A DNA stretch of 53,562 bases from Planctomycetota bacterium (GTDB lineage Bacteria > Planctomycetota > UBA1135 > GCA-002748355). How positions within the stretch are numbered: position 1 is the first letter of the stretch; each line of letters starts with the position of its first letter. Position numbers and translations under genes: made by a program. The stretch lies in the NCBI GenBank assembly GCA_020426005.1, contig JAGQQW010000011.1:1-53562 (forward strand), written 5' to 3'. Shown in pieces: positions 8,974 to 17,867 of the stretch. Under the pieces are notes generated by a model, which worked only from the letters and a program-made list of their open reading frames with translations, did not search any database and was not told the DNA's origin.

Positions 8974-11061
8974 ATGACACCGCGCCCCCATGGTGAGTTC
9001 CTCCACACGGCGACCCGGATCCGCCTTTCGGTTCTCTTCGCTGCTTGCTCCGCTCTGCTGGCGCTCGTGCCGTCGTGCGGTTCGAAGATGGCGAATCCCG
9101 ATGCGCCTGATCCTGCGAAATCGAAGATCGAGCTGAAGACCACGACTCCTTTCGCAGATGGGATCGACGCGGCCATCGTCGAGATCTCGGTCGTCGATTC
9201 GCGCGGTCGCGCTTTGCCCGGTTGCGTCGTCGAGATGCGAAACGCATCGCCCGCGGGACGCATCGACCAGCCGGGGACGACCGATGCTGCAGGCCGGGCG
9301 CGAGCGATCATCGAGTCGTCGTCACCGGGCACGCAGACCTACGAGGTCGTGGTGGATCCAGGTGCGCACGAGACGCTTCTCAGCGGCGCGTTTCCGATTC
9401 GCTTCCTCGAGCCTCCCAGCGCCACGTTGTCGAACGTGACGTTGTCGCGATCGTCGGCTCCCGCGAATGGCGAGACCGAAGTCCTGCTGACCGCGACGCT
9501 CTCGGACGGCAGTGGCAATCCGCTCGATGGTCACGAAGTGCGGTTCGATGTCGACGACCCGCTCGCGACGATCGTGCAGCCGACGAGCAAGTCGGATGGC
9601 AGCGGGGTCGTGACAGGTTCTGTTCGAACGACGCGTGCTGGCTCGGTGCGCGTCATGGCGATCGTCAATCCGGATGGACGCCCTCGGATCCTCATGAATC
9701 AGCCGACGATCAGCTTCTCCGCGGATCCGCTCGTTCCTGACGACGGGGAAACGATCTTCGGCAAGTTGGCCACGAGCACACCGCGGCTGCGGAGTCTCGG
9801 CAAGGTCAGTGGGGTATGGTCCACGGAGAGCGTGCTGGCTGGAGTCGCGACAACGATTCGGCACGTGACGGTCGCGTATTCTCCGACGAGCAATCACGAG
9901 CGCGTGGCGATGGTGCTGGCCGAGGATGGATCCAATTCGAAACTGTCGCTGTTGCGCCAGATCGGCGACGGTTGGCTCGAGAGCTTCTCGACGACGGCGA
10001 TCCCGGTCGCGCACGCGGACAAGCGCTGCTTCGATGCAGCGTTCGAAGACCTTTCGGGCGAATGTCTCGTCGTCGGTTCGAAGGGCACGGCGACGAGCGC
10101 ATCCGGCGGTTCTCCACTCTGGTATCGCACGAACGTCGGAGGAACTTGGTCCGCCGAACTCGAGCTTCCGATCAACGACGGAAGTGGGCCGCTTCCGGAA
10201 CTCGGAAGCGGCGTCCCGCTCTGGGTCGAGCTCGTGCAACGACCGGACTCGAACGAGGTCGCGCTCGCCTGGGTCGATGATGCGGCGGTCTTGTCCGTGA
10301 TCGTCTGGGATGGCGCTCTGTGGAAGACGGGAACGTCCCGCATCCTGACGACGGCTGCGACGACCAACGCCGTGTCGCACGTCGCGCACAACCGAGGCTT
10401 CGATCTCGCGTGGGAGAGTGTTTCGAAGGGGCTCGTGGCTGCGTGGGGCGAACCCACCGTCGCCGGCTTCGTGTCCTCGCGCTTGGACCCCGCGTCCGGG
10501 GTTTGGTCGACCCGCACCGAAGTCACGGTGCAGAACGGAGCGGCCGAGCACATCGATCTCGCAGCGGATCCGAGCGGCGACCGCATCGCTCTCGTCGCTT
10601 GCGATCTCGGTGGAACGGAGCGACTCGGTGTCGCGATGTGGAATGGATCGTCGTGGACTCAGTCGTCCGAGATCGACTCCCAGATCCGGGACGTCAATCA
10701 CGGTGCACGAGGCGACCATCCCGCCGAAGTCGCGTGGCTCGGTATGACCGGCGTCGCGGTCTGTGTGTATCCCGACAATGCGTCGGCGCGCATCGATTGG
10801 TGTCGATACACGGAAGGCGGCGGATGGGCGATGCAGACGCCGTTCGGTGTGTCTGGCAAGGGGTTCACCGAGTCCGTCGTGCTGCGGTCCTATTCGACTT
10901 CGAACCACGTGCTCGCCGTCATCGGAGATTCGTACGGCAAGTTGTGGGCGGCGAAATACGACGGCACGAGCTGGGTCGTGACGAACGCGGCAGCCCCGAT
11001 CGAACCGACGCTGTCGACGCTCGATGGCCGCGCGTTCGATTCCGCTCTCAAACTGCGCTGA
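8974..11061 (+). CDS. Secreted lipoprotein with N-terminal invasin-type Ig-like domains
   Basis: This is a 695-residue predicted lipoprotein. An N-terminal region has a hydrophobic core (about 17-34) ending in LVPSC (Cys35). Two Big_1/invasin-like Ig domains follow (about 47-135 and 137-235), each with the pattern of a variable loop then GxAR or GVVTGSV. The rest (about 240-695) is a long beta-rich region with repeated W-and-D turns (GVWSTE, GGTWSAEL, DGALWKTG, NGSSWTQSS, DGTSWVVT), suggesting a beta-propeller or sialidase-like fold. No catalytic motif was recognised. The ATG at 8974 is chosen because translation from it begins at the signal sequence; the much longer in-frame opening upstream overlaps the secretin gene. 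Function is unknown; it could be a substrate or surface partner of the secretion locus, which is inference from position only. Confidence 0.8.
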   Translation: MTPRPHGEFLHTATRIRLSVLFAACSALLALVPSCGSKMANPDAPDPAKSKIELKTTTPFADGIDAAIVEISVVDSRGRALPGCVVEMRNASPAGRIDQPGTTDAAGRARAIIESSSPGTQTYEVVVDPGAHETLLSGAFPIRFLEPPSATLSNVTLSRSSAPANGETEVLLTATLSDGSGNPLDGHEVRFDVDDPLATIVQPTSKSDGSGVVTGSVRTTRAGSVRVMAIVNPDGRPRILMNQPTISFSADPLVPDDGETIFGKLATSTPRLRSLGKVSGVWSTESVLAGVATTIRHVTVAYSPTSNHERVAMVLAEDGSNSKLSLLRQIGDGWLESFSTTAIPVAHADKRCFDAAFEDLSGECLVVGSKGTATSASGGSPLWYRTNVGGTWSAELELPINDGSGPLPELGSGVPLWVELVQRPDSNEVALAWVDDAAVLSVIVWDGALWKTGTSRILTTAATTNAVSHVAHNRGFDLAWESVSKGLVAAWGEPTVAGFVSSRLDPASGVWSTRTEVTVQNGAAEHIDLAADPSGDRIALVACDLGGTERLGVAMWNGSSWTQSSEIDSQIRDVNHGARGDHPAEVAWLGMTGVAVCVYPDNASARIDWCRYTEGGGWAMQTPFGVSGKGFTESVVLRSYSTSNHVLAVIGDSYGKLWAAKYDGTSWVVTNAAAPIEPTLSTLDGRAFDSALKLR

Positions 11062-11142
11062 CTGCTGCTCAGGATCGGCGCAGGCTTCGGTGAGCGTGCG
11101 TGACTCGATTGCACGACGAGCCGTTTCCGGGATGATGCGGGC

Positions 11143-12024
11143 ATGACTGCGACGATCATCGACGGGAAGGCGGTAGCACGTGCGATTCACGAAGAAGTGC
11201 GACGCGAGGCCGAAGAGCTTCGAGCGCGAGGCACGACGCCCGGTCTCGCTGTCGTGCTGGTCGGCGCCGATCCGGCGTCGGTGAGCTACGTGACGGCCAA
11301 GCAGAAAGCATGCGAGGAGGACCGGATCGAGTCGTTCGGGCACACGTTGCCCGCGGACACGTCACAAGAAGCGCTGTTGTCCCTGCTCGCCGAACTTCGA
11401 AGCGACGAGCGCGTCGACGGGATCCTCGTTCAGTTGCCGTTGCCTCGTCATCTGGACGAGGGCACGGTGCTCGCCGCCGTTCCGATCGAAAAGGACGTCG
11501 ATGGGTTCCATGCCGAAAACCTCGGCAAGCTCGGACTGCGCGAGGCCGACGCGCGCTTCGCGCCATGCACTCCGGCCGGCGTGATCGAACTCCTGAAGCG
11601 AACCGACGTCCAGATCGAAGGCGCCAATGCCGTCGTTCTCGGTCGCAGCAAGATCGTCGGGCTGCCCGCAGCGATGTTGCTGCTGCGGGAAAACGCGACG
11701 GTCACGATCTGTCACAGCAGGACACGCAACCTCGCAGAGGAGATCCGGCGAGCGGACATCCTCGTGGCCGCGATCGGACGCCCGCATTTCGTCACTGCGG
11801 ACATGGTGAAGGACGGTGCGGTCGTCATCGACGTCGGTGTCAATCGCGTCGAGGATGCGTCCAAGAAGCGCGGCTTTCGACTCGTCGGCGATTGCGACTT
11901 CGATGCAATCCGCGAGAAGGCGCGCGCGATCACACCTGTGCCGGGTGGTGTCGGTCCGATGACGATCGCGATGCTGATGAAGAACACGGTGCGCGCCGCG
12001 CGCATGCGCGCTGAGCTGGCCTGA
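11143..12024 (+). CDS. folD: Bifunctional methylenetetrahydrofolate dehydrogenase / methenyltetrahydrofolate cyclohydrolase FolD
   Basis: This cytoplasmic enzyme of one-carbon metabolism interconverts 5,10-methylene-, 5,10-methenyl- and 10-formyl-tetrahydrofolate with NADP. The 293-residue length is typical. The substrate site has Tyr49 and catalytic Lys53 ([12 protein letters not shown]), the [10 protein letters not shown] motif follows, then the Rossmann NADP motif [14 protein letters not shown] and the C-terminal [16 protein letters not shown] signature. The usual basic or polar residue after IVG is Leu here, a minor variation. It stands alone, with a hairpin between it and the convergent SPFH operon. 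The ATG at 11143 begins at MTATIIDGK, as in homologues. Confidence 0.97.
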   Translation: MTATIIDGKAVARAIHEEVRREAEELRARGTTPGLAVVLVGADPASVSYVTAKQKACEEDRIESFGHTLPADTSQEALLSLLAELRSDERVDGILVQLPLPRHLDEGTVLAAVPIEKDVDGFHAENLGKLGLREADARFAPCTPAGVIELLKRTDVQIEGANAVVLGRSKIVGLPAAMLLLRENATVTICHSRTRNLAEEIRRADILVAAIGRPHFVTADMVKDGAVVIDVGVNRVEDASKKRGFRLVGDCDFDAIREKARAITPVPGGVGPMTIAMLMKNTVRAARMRAELA

Positions 12025-12026
12025 AC

Positions 12027-12045
12027 GAGCGTGGCCGGCACGCTC
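12027..12045. terminator. Bidirectional hairpin between folD and the SPFH operon
   Basis: A perfect 7-bp inverted repeat GAGCGTG / CACGCTC with a 5-nt loop lies in the 32-nt gap between the convergent folD and SPFH genes. There is no T-tract on either strand. Its position is what one expects of a shared terminator. Confidence 0.5.
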
Positions 12046-12056
12046 CGCCCGGGCTG

Positions 12057-13097
12057 CTACTTGACCGACAGGCTCCCGAGCTTCTCGGCGAGCTTACCGA
12101 TGTCGAGGAGATCCGTGTCGAGGGTCGATAGCGTGAACGTCGTCAGCTGCAGATTTCGCGCGGCCTCGAGTGCGATCAGGTTCTTCGCGCCCGAGCCCTG
12201 AAGCGATGTTTGAAGCAGCTCTTTGGCCTGTGCCTCTGCGTTCTTGACCAGCAGCAGAGCCGTCGCTTCCTTCTCCGCGGCGAACAAGTCCGCATCGGCG
12301 CGCTGCTCGATCACGTAGCGCTCGGAATCAGCCTGGATCTTGGCGATCTTGACCTCGTTGTCCGACGTCAACTCGCGACGGGTCTTTTCGAGACCCTGGT
12401 TGATGACGGTCACCTTGGCTGTGGATTCCGCTTCGACCTTCTGGGTCTCGCCGCGATAGAACGCTGCGTTGCGCAGTGCGGCGTTCACTTCGGCTTGTTG
12501 CGTCGCGACGGCGCCCTCTTTGATGCGCTGCTCGTAGCTTTCTTCGAACGACACGTCGCGAACGAGGATGTCGACGAGGTGCACGTGCAATACGTCGAGC
12601 CTCTTGGACAACGCGGTCTTGGTCAGTGCCGCTTTCTCCTCGCGCTTCTCGGGAATGTAGAAGTCTTCGGTCGTCATTCCGCCGAATACGTCTCGAAGCG
12701 CATCGAGGGATTCGTTGCGAACCTTGGTCTTGTAGGAATCGCCGGTGCCGAGTTCCTTGCGTAGGGACCAACACTCACCCTGCTTGATGTGGAACTTGAT
12801 CGTGATGTCCATCGTGACGGTTGCGCCGTCGGCCGACTTCACCTGAAGCGCGCCTTCCGGCGACTTGGCAACCATCGACAGCGACTGGACCGTCGTGTCG
12901 AATACGGCCCACGAATGCAGTGGGCCGAGATCGAGGTGAAAGCCAGGACCGTAGTCCTCCTCGACGAGCCCCTGTCCCCATTCTTCGGTCAACACGCCGA
13001 CCTCGCCTGGACGCACTTTCAGTGTGCACGACCTGAGGCCGAGCAAAATGGCGACGACGAGAAGGACGACGAGCGAGAGTCCGTTGAGCATCTTCAT
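12057..13097 (-). CDS. SPFH/band-7 membrane protein (second gene of a pair)
   Basis: This is a 346-residue membrane-anchored SPFH (stomatin/prohibitin/flotillin/HflKC) protein. One N-terminal helix (about 5-22) is followed by the SPFH domain (about 28-200), which begins with VRPGEVGVLTEEWG. A long Ala/Glu-rich coiled coil (about 200-300: AEVNAALRNAAFYRGE, EAESTAKVTVINQG) and a short C-terminal segment follow. Its ATG overlaps the stop of the upstream SPFH gene by 4 nt (ATGA, 13094-13097), so the two proteins are probably made together and form a hetero-oligomeric cage or microdomain like HflK-HflC. No protease or NfeD-type partner lies beside them. The specific subfamily is not recognised. 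Confidence 0.85.
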   Translation of the reverse strand: MKMLNGLSLVVLLVVAILLGLRSCTLKVRPGEVGVLTEEWGQGLVEEDYGPGFHLDLGPLHSWAVFDTTVQSLSMVAKSPEGALQVKSADGATVTMDITIKFHIKQGECWSLRKELGTGDSYKTKVRNESLDALRDVFGGMTTEDFYIPEKREEKAALTKTALSKRLDVLHVHLVDILVRDVSFEESYEQRIKEGAVATQQAEVNAALRNAAFYRGETQKVEAESTAKVTVINQGLEKTRRELTSDNEVKIAKIQADSERYVIEQRADADLFAAEKEATALLLVKNAEAQAKELLQTSLQGSGAKNLIALEAARNLQLTTFTLSTLDTDLLDIGKLAEKLGSLSVK

Positions 13098-14248
13098 CGG
13101 TTCGTGCCTCCGCTGTTCTGGGTGCGTGCAGCCGCCGCTCGCGCGGCTGCTTCGTTGTCGACGCTCACCTTCTGGATCAGGGACGACGTTGCATAGGGAA
13201 CGCCCTCGATCGAAGCGTTCCGGAGTTTGTCGGCGAGTTCACGCAGAACGAGATTGCGACCGCCTTCACCGGCGAGTGCGTTGACGAGGTTCTGGAGTGC
13301 TTCGGCCTCGGCCTTCGCCTTCGCGAGCATCCCCTTTGCCTCACGCTCTGCCTGGTAGTAACGAGCCTCTGCATCGATCTTCGTTTTGATTGCGTAGGCC
13401 TCGGCAGTCTTCTGGATCTTGATCGCTTCGGCTTCCGCTTCGATGCGATCGCGTTCGAGTGTGCCTTTGATCTTCTCGATCTCGACTTCGGCGTTCTTCG
13501 TGGCCTCGACCTCTTGGCGTTTCTGGTCCTCGACCGCCGCACGTGCGAGATCCTGCTGTTTCTCGGCCTCTTGGTTGGCCTCTTTCTTCTCGCGGATCTT
13601 GAGTTCGTATTCCTCGTAGAAGCGGAACTTGTCGGGCACGACCTTGGTCACGTCGATGCCGTGCTGGTGAAGGAGGCGGTTGAGTTCTTTTTCCGACTCA
13701 CGTGCCTTCTCGGTGCGCTTAGAAGACTCGTAGAACTCCTCGGTCGACAACTGACCGAAGATGTAGCGAACGATGGAGCGACTGTAGTCGCGGATCCACT
13801 TGTGCTGGTAGGCCTCGAGGACTTGGTTGGCAGCTCCTCGGTGATCACCGCGCGTGACGACTTTGTCGACACCGGACTCGGGGATCACGCGCTGCAAGAT
13901 CGTCGGTTCTTCGAGCAGGAGCCGGTAGTTGACTTCGACGTCGAGCCTGACATCGGCGCCGTCGCGAGTCTTGATGCGTACGTCCTCGGCCGTTTCGCTA
14001 CGCATCTGGAGGGTCTTCTGAGTCTTGTCGATCTGGTAGTAGTCCTCGTACAAGCTGTTGTAGAAGAATGATCCCGGCTCCAAGCGCAGCGTGATGTTGC
14101 CAGTCAGGTTGTTGACGCGGATTCCGATTGCACTCGCGTCGACTCGGCCGAGTCGCATGGACAAGAACACGCCGAGCACGATCGCGAAGATCGCGAGGGC
14201 GGGGAGGATCGGGATGGAGATGTTCGTGCGTCCAGCTCGCACTCTCAT
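13094..14248 (-). CDS. SPFH/band-7 membrane protein (first gene of a pair)
   Basis: This is a 384-residue SPFH protein with an N-terminal helix at about 11-31, an SPFH domain (about 38-215; SAIGIRVNNLTGNITLRLEPG) and a very long charged coiled coil (about 215-320; REKKEANQEAEKQQDLAR). A hydrophilic tail follows. The start is well supported: AAGGAG lies 6 nt before the ATG at 14248. It resembles HflK/prohibitin-type proteins in layout, but the match is not close enough to name it. It is cotranscribed with the second SPFH gene, and the 369-nt region upstream contains the likely promoter. Confidence 0.86.
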   Translation of the reverse strand: MRVRAGRTNISIPILPALAIFAIVLGVFLSMRLGRVDASAIGIRVNNLTGNITLRLEPGSFFYNSLYEDYYQIDKTQKTLQMRSETAEDVRIKTRDGADVRLDVEVNYRLLLEEPTILQRVIPESGVDKVVTRGDHRGAANQVLEAYQHKWIRDYSRSIVRYIFGQLSTEEFYESSKRTEKARESEKELNRLLHQHGIDVTKVVPDKFRFYEEYELKIREKKEANQEAEKQQDLARAAVEDQKRQEVEATKNAEVEIEKIKGTLERDRIEAEAEAIKIQKTAEAYAIKTKIDAEARYYQAEREAKGMLAKAKAEAEALQNLVNALAGEGGRNLVLRELADKLRNASIEGVPYATSSLIQKVSVDNEAAARAAAARTQNSGGTNR

Positions 14249-14617
14249 CGAGGACTCCTTCGTCGAACTCGTCCCGGGACGATCGCTCGTCGAGCGCTCG
14301 CGTCAGGACTGGGGGGCGGGCGAAGCGGCGACAACGCCGCTTTCCGTGGGGGATTACGATCGGAGATTACGCATCCCTGAGGGAAGATTCCCACTCTCGA
14401 ATCGCGGCGATGGGAACGCGTTGGCAATGGCGCCGCGGCGTCATGCGTCTAGGTGTGAGCCTTCGTGCCGATCACGAGGACATCGTGCCGCCGCCGCCGC
14501 ACTTGATCGAGAGCGTGCCGGAAGCTAACCCATGGAGGCTCCGAACCGCGCAATTGTGGCGGTTTTGGGGATTCACGGGAGTGCGTCTCGCCCGCGACGG
14601 GCTCGAGGAACGATCCG
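14249..14617. other. Non-coding divergent region between the SPFH operon and thiolase
   Basis: This stretch of 369 nt separates two divergent transcription units. I find no convincing protein: the frames open across it have unnatural composition. It holds a strong hairpin at 14322-14343, a 10-bp palindrome CGAGCGCTCG at 14291-14300 and a TCCCTGAGGGA inverted repeat near 14374. No tRNA-like T-arm was found. Promoters for both sides presumably lie here. Confidence 0.6.
14322..14343. other. Perfect 8-bp hairpin in the SPFH/thiolase divergent region
   Basis: AAGCGGCG and CGCCGCTT flank an ACAA loop, with a possible G-T pair extending the stem. On the plus strand TTTCC follows. It is the strongest small inverted repeat I noticed in the non-coding DNA of the window. 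It could be a terminator, a structured 5' leader of the SPFH transcript, or an operator; the sequence does not decide. Confidence 0.45.
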
Positions 14618-15817
14618 ATGCAGCATGAAATCGTCATTACTGGTGGGGCACGCACGGCGATGGCCGAGTACTCGGGAACCCCGGGCTACGGCAAGCTCAA
14701 GGACCTGAGCGCGATCGAGCTCGCTGCTGCGGCAACGAAAGCAGCGCTCGAACGCAGTGGTCTCAAACCCGAGCAAGTCGATCACGTCGTGATCGGCAAC
14801 GCGTTGCAGACGAGCGTCGATGCGATCTACGGCGCGCGGCACGTTGCACTGCGAGCGGGTTGCCCGGTCGAGACGGCGGCGTTGACGGTCAATCGCATCT
14901 GCGGCAGTGGTATCCAGTCCGTCGTCAACGCTGCGCAAATGCTCCAGCTCGGCGAAGCTCAGGTCACGGTCGCTGGCGGCATGGAAAGCATGTCGCAAGC
15001 GCCGTTCGTGCTGCGCGGCATTCGCAACGGGGTTCGCTTCGGCACGCAGCCGCCGCTCGAAGATCTGTTGTTTGCATCGTTGATGGATCCGTACTGCGGC
15101 TTCTTCATGGCGCAAACCGCCGAGAACATCGCCAAGAAGCAAGAGATCAGTCGGCAAGAGCAGGACGAATACGCACTGCGCTCGCACCAGCTCGGTGCGA
15201 AGGCGGTGGCGGACGGTGTCTTCGCGGACGAGATCGTGCCGATCGAAGTTCAGGCCGGGCGCAAGACGTTCACGGTCGACACCGACGACCACATCAAGCC
15301 AGAGACGACACTCGAAGCGTTGTCGTCGTTGCGCGCTGCCTTCGGCAAGGACGGCACGGTGACTGCCGGGAACGCATCGGGAATCGTCGATGGTGCGGCC
15401 GCGCTCACTCTCATGACGGGTGCCAAGGCCGGCGAACTCGGTTTGAAGCCGAAGGCGCGCATTCGCTCGTACGCAATCGCAGGAGTGCCACCGGAGATCA
15501 TGGGCATCGGACCCGTTCCGGCAATTCGAGCCGCCTGTGAGAAGGCCGGTCTCGGGATCGAGGACATCGATCTCTTCGAGATCAACGAGGCTTTCGCGGC
15601 GCAGTACCTCGGTTGTGAGAAAGAGCTCGGTCTCGATCGTGACAAGTGCAACGTGAATGGCGGGGCAATCGCACTCGGTCATCCGCTCGGTGCGACCGGA
15701 ACCCGTCTCCTCCTGACCCTGATCCACGAACTCCACCGCTCGGGCAAGTCGCTCGGTTGCGCGTCCGCGTGCATCGGTGGTGGTCAAGGGATCGCGATGA
15801 TCGTCGAAGCGATCTGA
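14618..15817 (+). CDS. Acetyl-CoA acetyltransferase (thiolase)
   Basis: This is a 399-residue thiolase-superfamily enzyme catalysing reversible acyl-CoA/acetyl-CoA Claisen condensation or thiolytic cleavage in the cytoplasm. The nucleophile Cys95 lies in NRICGSG, the NEAFAAQ motif is near 328, the catalytic His355 is in GHPLGATG, and Cys385 is in the C-terminal ACIGGGQG signature. The length is normal. It is followed after 14 nt by the GTG of the aconitase-like gene, suggesting cotranscription. The substrate range (acetoacetyl-CoA or longer 3-ketoacyl-CoA) cannot be read from the sequence. The GAGGAACGATCCG stretch before the ATG holds a plausible ribosome binding site. Confidence 0.95.
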   Translation: MQHEIVITGGARTAMAEYSGTPGYGKLKDLSAIELAAAATKAALERSGLKPEQVDHVVIGNALQTSVDAIYGARHVALRAGCPVETAALTVNRICGSGIQSVVNAAQMLQLGEAQVTVAGGMESMSQAPFVLRGIRNGVRFGTQPPLEDLLFASLMDPYCGFFMAQTAENIAKKQEISRQEQDEYALRSHQLGAKAVADGVFADEIVPIEVQAGRKTFTVDTDDHIKPETTLEALSSLRAAFGKDGTVTAGNASGIVDGAAALTLMTGAKAGELGLKPKARIRSYAIAGVPPEIMGIGPVPAIRAACEKAGLGIEDIDLFEINEAFAAQYLGCEKELGLDRDKCNVNGGAIALGHPLGATGTRLLLTLIHELHRSGKSLGCASACIGGGQGIAMIVEAI

Positions 15818-15831
15818 GGCGGCTCGAACAC

Positions 15832-17847
15832 GTGACGACACCCAACTCCGACTCTGCTGGCAGGGGGAGAACGAGCGTTCGCATCGAAGGACGCATTCTC
15901 TACCTCACGAAAGATCCCGAGCTCTTGCAGCGACAACTCGATGGTGATGACATCGCATGGGACGAGTCGATCGAGCTGATCGACAACATCTCGACCGATG
16001 AGATCACGCCGGGTTGGGTCTGTTACTACTACGACAAGACTCTTGCCGAGTACTGCCTCGTCGGCCTTCGCGGTGGTGTGATCACGAAGGACGCGATCAA
16101 GAACGGTGGCTTTGGCGTCATCGTGTCGGGCCTGAGCAAAGGCTGCGGAAGCTCGCGCGAAACGGCTCCGTACAGCGAACTCGAAGCTGGCGTGCAGCTC
16201 GTCGTCGCGCGGAGCATCGAGAAGATCTATGGGCAGAACTGCCAGAACATCGGGCTGCTGACGACGACGGATTTCTCGGTCCTCGATCGCGTGCGAGCGG
16301 GTGAGGAGATTCCGATCTCCGTGTTCACGCAAGGGCTCGACGAGATCTCGGCAGCGATCGTCGAGCGTGGTGGCCTCTTCGCATACAACCGCGCACGACT
16401 CGCTGGCGATGAGCATCCTCCGGCGATCACGACGGCAAAGCGTCCGATGACGCTCGTCGAGAAGATCATCGCGAGTAAGGCGATCGCGGATGCCAAGTCG
16501 GGTCGACTCGGCGTGCCTGCGGTGAAGCCGGGAGATGCGCTCTTCGCGCGCACGGACGTGCGCTTCTCGCACGAATACGTCACGCCGATGGCAGCCTCGC
16601 TGTTCAAGCTCGGGCTCGGCGAGGACGCGCGCGTTCAGGACCCGGAGAGCGTGTTCGCCTTCCGGGATCATCTGACGTTCCTCGATCGAGTGATGCCACA
16701 GGCGCACATCGACCTCGGTTTGCGCGAGCAGGCAGCCAGCCTCAAGGACGTACAAGAAGACTTCTGTGCGGCGCAGGGCATCCGTCACTTCGGTGAGGTC
16801 GAGCGCGACGGTAAGACGGTCGGGTCGGAAGCGATCTGCCACAACAAGGTCATCGAAGAGCTCGCGAATCCGGGCGATCTCGTCGCTGGCACCGATTCGC
16901 ATACGTGCATGGCCGGTGCTCTCGGGTGCTTCGCGTTCGGAGTCGGCAGTACCGACATGGCCAATGCGTGGTTCACGCGGGACGTGCGAATCCGCGTGCC
17001 CGAAACCGCGCGCTTCGTTCTGCGTGGCAAGCTGAAACCGGGCGTCGTGGCCAAGGACGTCATGCTCGAACTCCTGTCGATGGACTTCTTCAAGTCCGGT
17101 CAGGGGATCGGAAAGGTCCTCGAGTTCGCGGGGCCGGCGATCGAAGCCATGTCGCTCGACGAGCGTGCGACGTTGACCAACATGGCAGTCGAGGCCGGTG
17201 GCTTCACGGGCATCATCGAGGCCGACGACGTCGTCATCGAGTACCTTCGCGGTCGGCGCGCCGAGAGCGAAGCAGAGCTTCGCAGTCGGATCCTGCGCGC
17301 CGACGAGGACGCCAGCTATTGCGCCGTGTTCGAAGTCGACCTCGACGACCTCGAACCGATGGTCGCTCTGCCGGGTGATCCGCGCAACGGCATCGCGATC
17401 TCGCGACTCGAGGCGGAGATCGGCGGCAAGGTCGCGATCGACATCGCGTATGGCGGCTCTTGCACCGGCGGCAAGAAGGAAGACATGGACATGTATGCGC
17501 GTGTCCTTCGCGATGCCCGAGAACAGGGCAGAGGACTCGCCGCCGGAGTCAAGCTCTACATTCAGTTCGGTAGCCAGGAGATCCGCGACTACGCGATCGA
17601 CCAGGGCTACGTCGAGCTCTTCGAGTCGATGGGGGTCGAGCTGATCGATCCATCTTGCGGCGCCTGCATCAAAGCGGGTCCGGGAGTGTCGACCCGACCC
17701 GACCAAGTGACGGTCTCGGCCATCAACCGCAACTTCCCGGGTCGATCGGGGCCCGGCTTCGTCTATCTGGCGAGCCCCTTGACCGTCGCTGCATCGGCGA
17801 TCGCGGGCTTCATCGTCGCCCCCGAAGCCGTTCTCGTCGCCCACTGA
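15832..17847 (+). CDS. Single-chain aconitase-superfamily hydro-lyase with the swivel domain first
   Basis: This 671-residue protein carries the aconitase/isopropylmalate isomerase machinery in one chain but in permuted order. A LeuD-like swivel domain is at the N-terminus (about 45-165, with GCGSSRE at 104-110 and a conserved DEITPG start), followed by the LeuC-like three-domain body (about 195-671). The three [4Fe-4S] ligands are present: Cys359 (DSHTC) and Cys609/Cys612 (SCGAC); YGGSCTGGKKEDM is the other conserved stretch. AcnB also has swivel-first order but carries an extra HEAT-like domain that is absent here, and the swivel motif is LeuD-like. The substrate (citrate, isopropylmalate or homocitrate type) is open. 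The start is GTG at 15832, since there is no earlier in-frame ATG, with GAGG 12 nt upstream. Confidence 0.88.
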   Translation: MTTPNSDSAGRGRTSVRIEGRILYLTKDPELLQRQLDGDDIAWDESIELIDNISTDEITPGWVCYYYDKTLAEYCLVGLRGGVITKDAIKNGGFGVIVSGLSKGCGSSRETAPYSELEAGVQLVVARSIEKIYGQNCQNIGLLTTTDFSVLDRVRAGEEIPISVFTQGLDEISAAIVERGGLFAYNRARLAGDEHPPAITTAKRPMTLVEKIIASKAIADAKSGRLGVPAVKPGDALFARTDVRFSHEYVTPMAASLFKLGLGEDARVQDPESVFAFRDHLTFLDRVMPQAHIDLGLREQAASLKDVQEDFCAAQGIRHFGEVERDGKTVGSEAICHNKVIEELANPGDLVAGTDSHTCMAGALGCFAFGVGSTDMANAWFTRDVRIRVPETARFVLRGKLKPGVVAKDVMLELLSMDFFKSGQGIGKVLEFAGPAIEAMSLDERATLTNMAVEAGGFTGIIEADDVVIEYLRGRRAESEAELRSRILRADEDASYCAVFEVDLDDLEPMVALPGDPRNGIAISRLEAEIGGKVAIDIAYGGSCTGGKKEDMDMYARVLRDAREQGRGLAAGVKLYIQFGSQEIRDYAIDQGYVELFESMGVELIDPSCGACIKAGPGVSTRPDQVTVSAINRNFPGRSGPGFVYLASPLTVAASAIAGFIVAPEAVLVAH

Positions 17848-17867
17848 GAACACGGACACCCGCATTC

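Noticed and set aside
15784..17865. A 693-codon minus-strand open frame antisense to the aconitase-like gene, and similar long antisense frames elsewhere
   Set aside because: High GC and codon bias leave the antisense frames open. The translated product is Arg/Asp/His-rich without domains, while the plus strand carries an unambiguous enzyme.
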